A stretch of DNA of 64,000 bases from Symbiodinium sp. CCMP2592. Taxonomy: Eukaryota; Sar; Dinophyceae; Suessiales; Symbiodiniaceae. The stretch spans positions 1-64,000 of the forward strand of contig CAJNDT010004724.1 in assembly GCA_905221615.1 (NCBI GenBank). The letters are read 5' to 3'. Within the stretch, counting starts at the first letter, position 1. The number at the start of each line of letters is the position of its first letter. This document shows, in pieces, positions 32,690-45,052 of this stretch. A program made the translations under genes and the position numbers. The notes under the pieces were generated by a model that was not told where the DNA came from, searched no databases, and worked only from the letters and a program-made list of their open reading frames with translations.

Positions 32690-35300
32690 CATGAGGAACA
32701 GGGTGAGGAACCGGCTCGTGATTCGGAGCCTCATGTTCTGCTGCTCATCGTTCGTAGATGTTGAGTGTAAGTTTGGAGTTCGGGTGGGTTCTCCTGCATG
32801 AACCTACGAATCGGACTGTTCGATTTTAGTCTGCATGCGCTTGCAGGGAGGGCACTATGCAAGCCTGGTGCAAAAGACTTCGCACAACAATCTGTATTAC
32901 ATATCTCTGGGCATTCAATGAAACCAGTGGTGTACTGGTGCCATGCGATCTGGAGTCTACACTCATAGTTACATCCTGCCCTTTTGGCCACCTCTTGGAG
33001 ACACTGCCGTCCGTCTTCATGGCACTGAAATTCTCTAGACTGACACTCTCGAGATGACAGGGTCTTATCGGGGCCAGAGCCGCAAACACAATCCTAGCTT
33101 CTCACACACTGCTAGAAACCAAGGCCGTCACTAGACCACAACAACCTCATCGAGAGTTTAGTAGCCATATCAACATCATGCCCGCCCGGTTCGCAAACAC
33201 AGGTCAGCGATCTCTGCTTCGCAGGAGGTGGGCGGCATGTTCCACATGGGGATTGAAAATGCATGCGGGGTGTCTCATAGGCTTGCACTGTCGTTTTTGG
33301 TTCACAGGCTTGCGCTGTCGTTCCGGGCTTGGGCTTGCAATTTCTGTCCGGAAGCCTCGGAGAGACCCCACAAACCTAGCACGTCTAAGTACACCATTAA
33401 CATGAGGGCCTCACCTGCTTCCAGCGAGGTGCCGAAAGCTAGACCGCCCGGGCACTATGGGCAATGTTTCGACATAAAATGGACAAGCTCTTGTTGCCCT
33501 TTTTGTGGAGGTCCTTGAGGGCTGGGTTTGGCGAAGCAGCGATGGATCAGACAAATTAGACGCTTGTTTTTGCTTTCAGTAGGGAGTCACTTCGGGCCTA
33601 AGGTTTAGACTTCAGGCTGTTAAGGTCCAGGGGCCTCCCGAAACAACTCGTCTCCAACATTGCCCTCACTGCCCCCGAAATGCCGTCTCGACGCGTCTCC
33701 CGAGATCACTCGATGTTGTACACGCGGCGGTACCAGATTATGTATTCTGCGTACACCTGGTTCTCGTCCTCATGATGCTTGCCCGATATCAGGCCCATAC
33801 AAATATGATTTGGTTTAGGGTTTGGGAGTTATCGCTGGAACACAAGACTGCAATCAAAAATGCAACCTCTCGAAGCCAGCAGCCGAACACCCGAATCTCT
33901 CATCGGCTCACCTATCACTTCCCAAGTCAAAAAAACAGACACGGAAGCACGAAACTTGCAGGTGCGCTTTCGATGCGTCTGAGGCACGTAAACAATGTAC
34001 TCCTTGCAATCGGAGGGGCTAAACTCTTACACCCTTCAGTCAGGCAGCCGAAATCGTGATCGTACGAGTATCTAGTAAGCTAGTATTATGGTAACAGGTA
34101 CTAACCATGGAAATCATGGCATCGTAGATAGCAGTGCCCCTTGTTTGTTGTTGCATGGGGAAAGGATAGCCCCTTGATGTGATCTTGCTAGACCAGTTTG
34201 GAGTACAGTACGGAGAATGTTGGGGAGGCGGGTTGGGACGCGGAGCTTGCATAACTACATAGGCAACTGGTGTTGGTCCTAATCCTAGGTCCTAGCACCC
34301 AAACCTCCGAAAACCAAACACAGCGCCGTTTCAAGGTTCTTGGGTGTTGACAAGTAGGTCCTGGCTACAAGACTGGCACAAGTTGAGTAACTTATTTTGG
34401 GGTTCTTATAATAAGGGTCCTATTATTTAATGTACTATACTACGTAGGATGACCCTCCGGCCGAGGACGGGGCATTGTACGCACGAAGGCCTTTGACGGA
34501 GTGGAAGCCACCAGCATGGCAGGCCTCTTGAAGGGTTTAGGTGTTCTGTTCAGGGGGAGGATCCAAAAAGTAGATCCCTTAATGGGGGTTCCTATAATTA
34601 AAGTATCCTTGGTAGTATGGGCCCCAAATTAGGGGTCTTTTCATTCGAGGCTTCATTATAGGTTTAATGATCATACTTGGCGACCGCCCCATGTCGACCC
34701 AGGCGACCATCAGTCAACCCCAGCTGCCTGCACATGGGTTTCACCGCTAGTCAACCAGACGCCCGGAAGTCGACCCAAGAACCTGGAACCGTCAGGGGAC
34801 GAGATAGTCGTTGTGAATCCCCAATGACTATGCTGTGAAAAAACATCAATATGATTTCCGTGGACAACCGGTTTAAGGTGGCGCACATAGTCAACATACC
34901 CGCATTGACATAACCATCATCAGAACCAGAATTATGATCAGACGATGGATAGAGGTAGTCATAACAGACCCGCAGCAGTTACACAAACAATGCAATTCCT
35001 GGTGTGAAGCCCACCAGACTCGAGTAGTTGCTACGCCGAATTCGCAAGGGTGTCGTGCAAAAGCCTCTGAACACACACTGGGTCCTCAGATGCGGATAGA
35101 TAGACATGTTTGCGTGCGTGTGTGTGTGTGTGTGTCACGGTCAGTGTGCGGTGGATGTGGTGCTGCTGCAGCTGGTCGTTAAAGAACGAGGGTTTGAACA
35201 GTTTATCTCACTACAGCCCCCCCAAGTGTCAACCCAAATACGGCTCCTCAGTAAGTTCATAAAGCACCCTCATGCGGCCCAAACCCAACCCCTAAAGCCG
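32690..35300. other. no secure gene
   Basis: Minus frame 32826-33089 (NAQRYVIQIVVRSLLHQACI) and the plus frame over it are both plausible, so neither is called. 34388-34450 is a decayed family A fragment and 34569-34640 a family C element. 35107-35135 is (GT)n. Confidence 0.3.
34569..34640. mobile_element. family C element, second copy
   Basis: Same left end as 6171 (GTAGATCCCTTAATGGGGG) and the same core; the right end, aattaggggtctttt, has diverged. Confidence 0.5.
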
Positions 35301-35311
35301 CAAAATATGAC

Positions 35312-35417
35312 CTCCCTCTCAGCCGCCTTCATGCACTCGCGCCCCCCCTCAAACTGCTTGATTGCTCGGCCCATGGTGCAGCGACAAAGGATCCTCAAAC
35401 TGGTCCGGGTTTCGTCG
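35312..35417 (-). CDS. candidate internal exon
   Basis: Minus-strand exon of 106 nt between AAATCAG and GTCATA, one split base then 35 codons with TRTSLRILCRCTMGRAIKQF and GGRECMKAAERE. Codons are strongly G/C-ending and the composition is that of a soluble basic domain. The frame stays open to a TGA at 35270. Product not recognised. Confidence 0.4.
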
Positions 35418-35941
35418 CTGATTTTGAAGTGAGGTTTTGGCGTCCAGGTGGGGAAGCACGCACCAGAATTCACTGTGTGGCTAAGTGTTTATAATTGCTA
35501 GTCAGCAAGTCGTTGCCAGTATTGCCCTCCTCCTACGAGTCAGCGCCCATGCGTACGCCTATTCCTGCTGCTACTACAGGCAAGAACGGTGTCGGGTTCC
35601 TATGCAGGGAAAGGGTTTGATGATTTTGGGACTTAGGTCTCGAGGTGATTCCAATTCGTTTGCGAGCCTGAACGACCAAAAGCAAAAATCCCTCAACACC
35701 GAAACTCCAAACCGCACCCGAACATGAAAGCCCGAAGCGCGAGCCCCCAAAATTCCAAAAAAAGAACCCAAAGCCGTATGCTACTCCACCCCTCAGGGAT
35801 GGCAAAGAAGCCTGAACCCGCAAGCCCTAAACCCTGAACCCTAAACCCTTAAGCTTTAAGCCCCAGACCCTCGAAGCCCGCGAGGACCCCCAAAAGGGCG
35901 AAACCCGGGGCCCCCGGCAACCCCTGATATCGGGGCCTCAA

Positions 35942-36100
35942 GAATGAGAATAGGGCTCTGGGGCCCACTCTACTGTAATTCTAATAAGGAACCCGCAAAC
36001 TATTATAATAAGGAATCCAAAATTTTGTAACAAGGAACCCCAAAATATTATAATAAGGAGCCACCAAAATAGTATTAGTAATTACTTAGGCCCCTATATG
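35942..36100. mobile_element. family D-like remnant with repeated AAGGAACCC units
   Basis: Begins GAATAGGGCTCTGGGG, then four spaced units of ttataataaggaac/atcc. Looks like a D core followed by local duplication of its A/T-rich tail. Confidence 0.45.
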
Positions 36101-36260
36101 CAGCCGTCTCAAAAACCTTTCATCGCCCGGCATCATCGTCCGAAGTCCCGTCGGATCGGGTTCCGTGTACTCCTAACTAGCGCCGTTTGATGGTTGGAAT
36201 AGGGTTCCTTTAAAGGGGTCTATAAGGGGCTACTTTAAGGGTAATATAATACTTGGAGGA

Positions 36261-36362
36261 TCATGGGACTTAGTAACTACAGTTATAAGTCCCTCAATTG
36301 GGGCTATAAGCAGTTATAAGTATAGTTACCCCAGTAATAACCCTAGTTACTAAGTCCCATGA
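36261..36362. mobile_element. 102-bp element with 19-bp perfect inverted ends
   Basis: TCATGGGACTTAGTAACTA at 36261-36279 and its exact reverse complement at 36344-36362. The inner part is also partly palindromic (agttataagt ... gttataagtatag). No flanking duplication seen. A hairpin-forming MITE is the likeliest reading. Confidence 0.65.
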
Positions 36363-37142
36363 CCCTTCCTTAGAGTTTCATTGAAGGAAAAGGGCTGTGC
36401 TACGGCTGATGATATAAATCTGCATGACCAATAATAAGGACCATACCATGTTCCCATAGTTTAGGGTCCTTAAGATAGTGCAGGATTCATATCATCAACA
36501 GTAGGGCTTTGCGGTTTGGGGTTTCGACGTTCGATCCGTTTTTGCAACGTCTAGAGTTTAAGGCGGAGTTTGTTTTGGATGCTCTGGGCGCCTAGGTGCT
36601 ATTGTTTGTTGAGGGCTCTGGGATTTTGAATCTCAGGTTTCAGGATCTTGGGGCGTTTACTTTGCAGCCTGAGGCCTTGTTGCTGTGAATTCGGGACTGA
36701 CAGAGCTCAGGGATTGTGATTGGAGATTGAAGTCCCAGCCTTACTTGCTGCTTAGTGCAAAGGCTTCAGAGTATAGTGGTCGAGGGCTTATACGCAAGTT
36801 CCTCGGTCATCATATTTACATCTACCGAGATTGGAGCTCTTACCAGTGACCAGAACGAATCGGATCTGCCCTACATTCCCTTATGTTGTGAATCAGCACG
36901 TACCTGCAACTGAGGCGGTCCTTTCGATGCAGATCCCTTCTCAAGGCCCCTGTTATAACAAGAGTGACGTACTTACTGTCTTGGGGACCCCAACATGGAC
37001 AGCAAGTAACACAATTGGACTGCCTAAGTGGCACCTCGTACTTAGGATTCGCAGGCAGGATCGCTGAAGTGATCGAACTGCCAGAAGTTATGGCTGTAGG
37101 GTGTAAAAGGAAGGCCGGTCGGCAACACCCCTGATCTGATAT

Positions 37143-37677
37143 CTACAGTCTTGAACTCATCAACTCATCTTGTCGCCAGGGGGTCGACACTTGTTTCGTG
37201 GATCTTTGAACCTCGGCTGCTTGGGCCAAGGCGCGTCGCTCTTCGTGACCTTGTGGAAGCAGGTGTAGGGTATCAGAGTCAAGACTTTGCACCATTCCCA
37301 ACCCTGAGAGGCGGGAAGACCATCCTGAAGCCCCAAAGTCTACCCAGGATTCATGCAGCATCTAGGATTGGCAGCTGCCGGTGGAAGAACTTTGTGGTAA
37401 CCGGTGGCTGTAGCAAGTTGCGGCCTCTGCAGGTACTGTGGCCCGCACCGCATCGGCCATGTAGATCCCCGGGCCAAACATGGTCCCACGGTTTGTGCCC
37501 GCCATCTTCAACTGCAACAGAGATCAGGCTTAAGGAACCAAGGGAATCAGACAGAAAGAGGCATCTTCTGACAAGCTGTCGCCGTGCCAAACACGTCTGG
37601 ACATGGTAAGGATCGCAGTAGGATTCAACACATACTCATTGTTTCCAGTGGGCTGTACCCTGCCCGCAGATCCAAAC
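37143..37677 (-). CDS. multi-exon gene fragment
   Basis: Exon 37677-37595 follows CTCCTTTTTGCAG|G, a very strong acceptor, and encodes FGSAGRVQPTGNNEYVLNPT and AILTMSR. After an 83-nt intron (GTGTTT...TTGCAG with a pyrimidine-rich 3' end), exon 37511 onward continues in phase with EDGGHKPWDHVWPGDLHGRC and a Cys-containing stretch. A third frame, 37361-37143 with WVDFGASGWSSRLSGLGMVQ, ending in TAG, may be the last exon, but that junction is not fixed. Product not recognised. Confidence 0.42.
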
Positions 37678-38259
37678 CTGCAAAAAGGAGGCGTGCGCAC
37701 TTGTGGAAACCCATCCTCAACAAGGCCGAAACCGGCCCCAACCACAAACTATTAAACCCAACCCTGCGTTTTGCGAAACACCGAATTTCCAAGCAAAACT
37801 CCAAAGGCCTGAAGCTTTAGCCTGACCCTCTCTAGAGGACCCTTCTATGAAGCGAAAAAATTTTTAAGACGCTACTAAGAAGTATGTCATAAGAGGTTGC
37901 GTTGAACATGAGCCCCACGCAGCGTACACTTCAAATCCGATACTCGAGATGTGTGTAGCCTTCCTGGTGAGGGTCTTCAACATCTGGGGATCAGAACTAG
38001 TGGCCTCGCTTACGTTAACGTTTCTGCAATTAAGGTCTCAACTAGGATCTCCCATTTCCCGAAACTCCCATCGAGAATATCCTCCAAGCAAAATGTCTAC
38101 AAAGAGCCTGCCTTCCAACTTCCTACCCTTCCCCATGAAAAGTGGCTGCCGCAAGACTTCAGAAGACCTGGAATTCGTTCTCCGTGATCGACTCTGCAGC
38201 TGACTCACGGGTGCCATGAAAGAGCCAAAGCCTGAGGATTCGTCATAGTCGTCGTAGCA

Positions 38260-38899
<640 letters not shown>

Positions 38900-38900
<1 letters not shown>

Positions 38901-39124
38901 TAGCAGTTAGTAGCTAGTTGCTACTAGCGAGTAGCTACTAGATAGTAGGTAGTAGTGAGTAGTAAGTAGTCAGCATATAGCAGTTAAGAGTTAAAGTATT
39001 TAGACATTAGTAGTCAACGGTTAGTAGTTAGTAGCTAGCATGTAGTCGTTGGTAATTAGGAAGGAGCTTTTAGTCAGTAGTTAGTAGTTAGTAGTAGCAG
39101 CCGTCGTCGTAGTACTAGTACTAG

Positions 39125-39204
<80 letters not shown>

Positions 39205-39210
39205 TTTTTC
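38900..39210. repeat. degenerate TAGTAG then (CTA)n array
   Basis: Decayed gtagtaagtag words, then (CTA)n from about 39125 to 39205, complementary to the preceding (TAG)n. Confidence 0.85.
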
Positions 39211-39334
39211 AATTGAACGCTGCGCGAGCGTGCTCTGCGCTTTGCGGGCGCCTTTGGTCTCGTGCACTCGTGAAACTGCTGCTAGCATTCATCGCTCAGA
39301 CCTCTCAATCTGCTCAGTCTACTCAGTTACTAAG

Positions 39335-39398
39335 TTGCAACTATGGCTTCCTCCTCCGACACCTTGTTGTGAACAGACGCGTCCGTCTGTGCACCTGT
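39335..39398 (-). CDS. weak candidate exon
   Basis: Minus frame after GGGACAG|G with AQTDASVHNKVSEEEAIVA, ending in a stop. It sits between two trinucleotide arrays. The plus strand is also open. Low confidence. Confidence 0.22.
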
Positions 39399-39517
39399 CC
39401 CAGCAAGTAGGCCGTACTTCAGACGAAGCCGACACCTGGAGTATCCGTCTCGTGGCGTCCCACACGGATTACTCATGCTGTGGACAGAAGGCCGTAAAGA
39501 TCACATGCGCGTGCCTG

Positions 39518-39735
<218 letters not shown>

Positions 39736-40660
39736 AGTACTAGACTAGTAGATGCTAGTATAGCAGCAGCAGTAGTAATCCCTCCAGTCTGCGCGCTGCT
39801 GAACCCTCGTGATCTTGTTTTGCGTTCTGGGTCGGGGTCGGTCATCCAAGGAGCTCGTTGGACTTGAGGTTGAGCTCTTTTGCACTCAGATCCTTAGAGT
39901 ACGCGAGTTTGCACATTGAACCTCAAACCTTCGAGATCAAGCTAGAGCTGAAACCCTTTCCTCCTGAATGATAGCCTTTCTCTGCACCACCGATTCAGAG
40001 CCGTACCCCAACAACTTGCACCTCAGACCTCAAAACGAAGAGCCCCAGACTTGATCTCACTAAGTCTTAGCGCCATTACCCTTACAATCGCAGCCGATCA
40101 AGTAACCACTGTGGATCTTACTCATTAAAAAATTGAGAATAGGTCGAAGACAATGCGTCCCCGATTCCTGTAATCATTCGATTTACCTGCTAAAACTGTT
40201 CAACTCTAGCTATCCTGAGGGAAACTTCCAAGCCCTGACGAGCGGTCGGCGCCTACCTGCAGGATACAAGATGGCACGCGGCAGTATTAACAGCAGCAGC
40301 AACAATCGGATATTTCAATATTTACTACTTGCTGCAGTCGTGCGGGCACCACTGGTTGCGGTGGTGCTACTTGGAGAAGACAGAGTAGCAGCGGCAGCAA
40401 AGGCAGCAAGAGCGGCAGAGGTAGCAGGAGCAGGAGCAGGGCATCACCTCTGTTGAGGCATCGTCGTGGCTACTGGGGCTGATCGGCTTAACATTGAAAC
40501 CATTGCTGTCTCTTCTGCCGTTGCCACCAGGTCCATTATTCTGGGAAGCCAGCTCCATGTTTTCATGCCGCTGCAATTGGTGTACGACTTAAGAGAATCC
40601 GATGCTCATGTTGATTCACTCCCATCTTCAAGCAAAAACTCATGGAGAACAAGCCATGAG

Positions 40661-40926
40661 TCAACTGTCGCCGACTCGCGGTATCCCCAGGTCTTGGACA
40701 GAAAGGGCTGCACCACGTGCGTAGTGCGACGGCCGAGCAGCGTCCTTGTAAGTTCCGGGCATTGTATACTGTAGGGGCCTGAATAATTGGAACAGGGTTC
40801 TGGGGCCATTATGCCATACTTCTACTAAGGAACCCCCAACATCGTATGTGGTGGGCCCCAACAGTAGATGCCCTAGCTGGTGTAGCTGATTCCCGGGCTA
40901 TGGCGTCTAACTGGCTCCTCCTTGTC
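40661..40926 (-). CDS. two-exon 3' gene fragment with family D intron
   Basis: Exon 40926-40863 follows ATCCAG|G and encodes TRRSQLDAIARESATPARAS(T), ending phase 0. Exon 40768-40661 encodes YTMPGTYKDAARPSHYARGA, then ALSVQDLGIPRVGDS and TGA, with strong G/C3 bias. The intron between them is exactly the reversed family D element, whose last bases CCCCTACAG form the acceptor. Other phases of both exons are open. Product not recognised. Confidence 0.47.
40769..40862 (-). mobile_element. family D element acting as a 94-nt intron (reverse orientation)
   Basis: Minus strand runs GTTGGGGCCCACC ... AGAACCCTGTTCCAATTATT and ends CAGGCCCCTACAG. On plus it is the usual GTAGGGGCCTGAATAATTGG. Both splice dinucleotides lie at the element ends. 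Confidence 0.65.
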
Positions 40927-41299
40927 CTGGATATGGCTTTGCAGCATCTGGATTCAGAGCCTCCAACCACCCTTTTGCAAGAAAACCAGACATCTGAAGC
41001 TGAGATTCGAAATACATCCCCAGACTTAAACAACCAGCAGTTCAAACCAGATCCTTTAGATCGACAACAACTTACGGTGATCCTTTTCGAAGCCTAAAAC
41101 CAAACGAAACCCTGACCCCCCAAGCCCCAAACCTAAACCCTTCATAAACCCTAAGCCCTAAAACCCCTAAGCCCTCCACCCTCAGCCCCAGACTTTAAAT
41201 CCCAAAAAGGAGGCCTCCTCGGCCGGAAAGCGGACATCCGGGGCCGCTCGCTTTCGGACATTGGCTCCTGAGTTTAACATATCATGGTGATGGTTATGA

Positions 41300-41400
41300 G
41301 GGTGGTTGTCACAATTATGGTCCCTTTTTGGATCCCTATTATAATACGGCACCTAATATTTAGGGCATCCAGAAACGGACCCTAATTTTGACAACCACCC
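41300..41400. mobile_element. family B element with ATGA duplication
   Basis: 101 bp, ends GGGTGGTTGTCACAATTATGG and CCTAATTTTGACAACCACCC, core ataatacggcacctaatatt. Flanked by ATGA at 41296-41299 and 41401-41404. Confidence 0.72.
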
Positions 41401-41404
41401 ATGA

Positions 41405-42250
41405 GGCATTCTAAGGTCTTATAAGGTATTGCAGCGGTGACTAATGTAAGGGTTGCTACAACAATTAAGGATTAATAGAAGGGTTGCCAGTGCTGCAATT
41501 TACAAGTTTAAAAACCCTATGAACGTTACTAGACGGGACCCTACAAGGAATCCTAGGGGATCTGACGGGCTCCAGTTTGCGGCGTCCGATTTGGATTTAT
41601 GGTTTTGGGGTTTGGGGTCTAGGGTATGTTTTTAGTTGGGGTTCAGGGCTTGGGGCTTGAGGTCCCGAGTCGGGGCTCATGGTGGACTAGGCGAGCCTTA
41701 AAACTTGTGGGGTTGGCTCCTGTGATGTTTATCCTCGAGGCAGCATGAACAAAGCATAGCAATGATCAATCCCAAGCGAGCAGGAGGCAATCTGAATCCG
41801 AAGCAGGAGGAACAGTGGGACGTGGAACACGAGTGGAAAGGCTGTGCTGTTGTTGGCTGCGATTTGTACTTGCTGTTGTTCTTGTTGTTGTTGTTGCTGC
41901 TGCTGATGCTGGCGCTGTGTGTGGTGTGCGGTTTGCGATGCCGTTGCGGTTGCGGCTGCTGCTGCCGTTCCTGTTGCTGCTGCTGTTCTTGCTGCTGCTG
42001 GCGGTTATATGATGTTGATGTTAAGGTCGTCACTCCTGTTGCCATGGCTTCTTGTGGTTGTCTCGTTTCTTGGACGGGTTTTGCTCTTCTACCAGATTCT
42101 ATCATAAGTAGTCATCACCGCGAGCGCACGAGCATCACCAAAATCGAGAATACCAGCCAAGCACTGACGTTGATATCTATCCTCTCTCCCTAGATCCTAC
42201 CCTCAACCAACCCTTTAGACTCTGATACTCTGCAACAAAAGTACACTACA
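41405..42250. other. no secure gene; GTT/CTG trinucleotide drift
   Basis: 41865-42010 is a degenerate gttgttgctgctg tract giving Leu/Val or Gln frames. Elsewhere decayed TTTAGGG words. Confidence 0.4.
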
Positions 42251-42361
42251 GGGTTGACGGGTCATATCACACTACCGTTATCACAAGGAACCCAACGAAA
42301 CATATTGGTAACTCATTCAAGCCCCTTCTATTTGCCCCATGAAACTCCACCCAGCAGAGCC

Positions 42362-42436
42362 ATGGCTCTGCGCAGATTTCTGAGCCCTCATAGTCGACGA
42401 AGCCTCGCAGGCGGGCTTGGCGAGCGGTTTGGGAAA
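42362..42436 (+). CDS. candidate first exon, targeting-peptide-like
   Basis: ATG in good context (gccATGG) opens 25 codons, MALRRFLSPHSRRSLAGGLG then ERFGK, ending phase 0 at GTAACG. The Arg/Ser/Leu-rich, acid-poor start suggests a mitochondrial targeting peptide. The next exon was not fixed. Product not recognised. Confidence 0.35.
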
Positions 42437-42674
42437 GTAACGCAAGGGTTTGGGGGTTCGGGTTTAGGGTTTGCGGCATGTTTTCTCAAGTGCACTGGGA
42501 GCTGCATCAAAATTCGGCTTCAGGCCCACACTCGAAAGTTAATCCAAAACAACTACAGTCGTGTTAAACCGAAAGGAAGAGGGCTTTAGGGTCTGTGGGT
42601 TTAGGGTTTATAGGGCTTCAACTATGTAAGGCTTTGGGTTTAAAAAAAACTTTGGGGTACCCGGATGCCCCGTG

Positions 42675-42711
42675 ACCCCCCCCCCCCCCAAAAAAAAAAA
42701 AAAAAAAAAAC
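42675..42711. repeat. poly-C followed by poly-A
   Basis: About 13 C then about 20 A. Could be a retro-insert tail or simple slippage; no element boundary was seen. Confidence 0.8.
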
Positions 42712-43009
42712 GGACCCGCAATCAGGAATTAAACCGTCTTATGTTAGGGTGAAGGGATCATCACAGCCTCAGGGGCCGCCTGAGCAGGGCGGTGACAGAT
42801 CAAAGCCTATGTTGGGAGGGATTGGTTTATGCTTATCTCGTGTCCGCTCTAATATAAGTCTGCTGTTTCATAATATTGACGGTCGCTCATATAGTTGCTT
42901 CTTGCTCGGTGCCCCAAAATGACGGTACTTGCGTCGCTACACCTTGAAATCTGCGAGCCTCTGGCTTGACTGCCTGACGGTCTTCGCATGAAGTTAGGAT
43001 GCGGGCTGC

Positions 43010-43084
43010 ATGGCTTCGGAGACTCGGAGTGTCTTTGTCACCCATTGCAGTCATTACCAGTCACACCGGAACATACAATCTCAG
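43010..43084 (+). CDS. candidate first exon
   Basis: ATG opens 25 codons, MASETRSVFVTHCSHYQSHR then NIQSQ, ending phase 0 at CAG|GTAACT. It lies opposite and just downstream of the minus-strand gene at 43307-43630. Product not recognised. Confidence 0.3.
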
Positions 43085-43306
43085 GTAACTCGTAACCACG
43101 ATTCTGCGTTCTCCGACCGGTTTCTGGCAGAACGTCCCAACCAGTCCCCACAGCTTCAAGTGTGCTTCATCGACAGAGGTACCTTTCTGCTTGCGGGGTG
43201 GGCGGGGCTTGGGATTCGGAGCTCTCGGATTAAGGTTCGGCGCTTGGGGAGGAGGTGGCCCTACAATTTTGAAAGATGTGTTCTGGGATGCGTCAGTGGG
43301 TAGCCA

Positions 43307-43630
43307 TCAGAGGGGGTTCCTCTGCGGTTCCTCAATGTAGCCATGCCCGAAATGTGTGCCCCGTGGCCTTTGAAGGTCGTAGACCGAAAGGTCATGATGT
43401 TCGGTGACCTCGCACGGGAAATCCTATATCGCCCAGCCAAAACCACCCGAAGAGAAGACTACGCCTAAGATTCAAAGGGGCCCTAAGTGGTGAGTTTGGG
43501 ATCTTGATTTGACGGTTTACGTCACGTACCTGTCTGATCGTCTCCAACTCTTTCCGGACTGGCCTGCGTGGGGAGAAGCAGCAGTGCTGGTTGGCGTTGA
43601 TGCAAGGCGGTTTGCCCCATTCATCCATCC
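43307..43630 (-). CDS. two-exon gene fragment, phase-consistent
   Basis: Exon 43630-43530 lies between TTTCAG|G and the strong donor CAG|GTACGT. It encodes MDEWGKPPCINANQHCCFSP then RRPVRKELETIRQ and ends phase 0. The intron is 106 nt (43529-43424). Exon 43423 onward starts phase 0 after ATATAG|G with DFPCEVTEHHDLSVYDLQRP and RGTHFGHGYIEEPQ, open to TGA at 43307. A further upstream exon with LGSGILDLAHFEIRLGRLFE is likely near 43690-43800. Cys, His and acidic residues are frequent. Product not recognised. Confidence 0.52.
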
Positions 43631-44200
43631 CTGAAACTTCCTAAACCCCAAGCCGAGTTCGCAACTGCGCATCCCGAAACCCGAAGACTCTCGAACAATC
43701 TGCCCAAACGAATCTCGAAGTGAGCCAAATCCAGAATACCACTCCCGAGGGGCAGGGTTCCGAATATGATTAGAGCGGATCGCATAGGCAACCCCGGTTC
43801 AGGAGTCACTGCTGGCCAGATTTACTTTGAGCCACAAGAGGCCTAGCTAGGACCCTTGAGGCCTACGAGCAACTGTCCCTTCACTGACCAACCCTAAAAC
43901 TCTGGCTAATCCTTGGTTTCAGGGGCACATCGAAACAGATCTGTCAACTGGGCTCCAGGCATATCTGTCCAGATCGGGAACAGCTCGCCTACGAGGTGCC
44001 TAGGCTGGAACCAGCAGGAGATTGCTAACATCGAGATTGCTCTGAGCTACTGAGTTCACAGTGGTCTTACTTACTCTGACATTGACTCCACAGTCGGTCC
44101 TAAGATAAAACGACTCGTAGGTACAGGTCAGCTGGCAATAGCTAGTCTACTGGCATCTACAGGCTTTGTAGTTCAAGCCGGGAAGCATTGATGCGCTAAG

Positions 44201-44673
44201 ATGTCTGCTAACGATAGCCATGCCCTGAACCCCAAACCAAAAGGCTGGGTGACCATTCCCTCCCGGATTCCCGAGCAAGTTTTGCAGTCCATGCCGCATG
44301 AGAAAAGTTGGTGCCTGCGCCTCTCCGCAGTCGCGGCCCTCCTGATGCAAGGGTGCTCGATTCCACAAACGTTCTTAGATTATGGGTGGATGACAAGGGC
44401 AACAAAGTCAAGAACACTGCAAGTCCGACCGACCATCAAGCCCAAACCCACCCGGCTTGTCTCTGCAAGCAGCAACGCTGCGCCAGCTTTGCAATCCCCA
44501 TCTATCAGATGGACTCCTCCGCAAGTCCCGTGTGCAAACGACATTTCGTCTCCAGCACCCAACAGCAAGATCCATTGTCGTGGAGTCTCGCCTTTCCATT
44601 GCTTCCAGCTTTTACACGCCTTAAAGTAGCCCTGATAGTAAGTAGTATCGTTTATAGGAACCTCGAAACCTGA
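44201..44673 (+). CDS. coding-like locus, frame and strand unresolved
   Basis: At least four frames are open. On plus: a 142-codon frame from ATG at 44201 (MSANDSHALNPKPKGWVTIP) and an overlapping frame at 44308-44673 containing VLRLWVDDKGNKVKNTA. On minus: 44380-44568 with EMSFAHGTCGGVHLIDGD. Codon bias suggests real coding here, but which frame cannot be decided by eye. Confidence 0.28.
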
Positions 44674-44884
44674 ACCCTAAACCTTAACCCCAAACACCCC
44701 AAAGTTCCAAGCCCTGAAAGCCCGGGTCCTCGCAGAGCTTCTGAACCTCTCGGTCGAACCACGCCTCACCTTTGAACAGGAAACATTCGAAGACACGGGC
44801 CTAGTAAGGGCTCCGGGTTGAGGGTTCAAATGGGTTCAGGGTTCTGGGTGGGGGATTACGTAGGGTAAAGGGTTTAGGAATATT

Positions 44885-45011
44885 ACGTATGTTTTTATGC
44901 ATGTTTCCTAATCGCACATACACGCACACATACTGGTACATATACGACGGTAGGTCATGTATGTGTGTATGTAGGTAAGTATGTATGTAGACATGTAGGT
45001 GTATATATATG

Positions 45012-45052
<41 letters not shown>

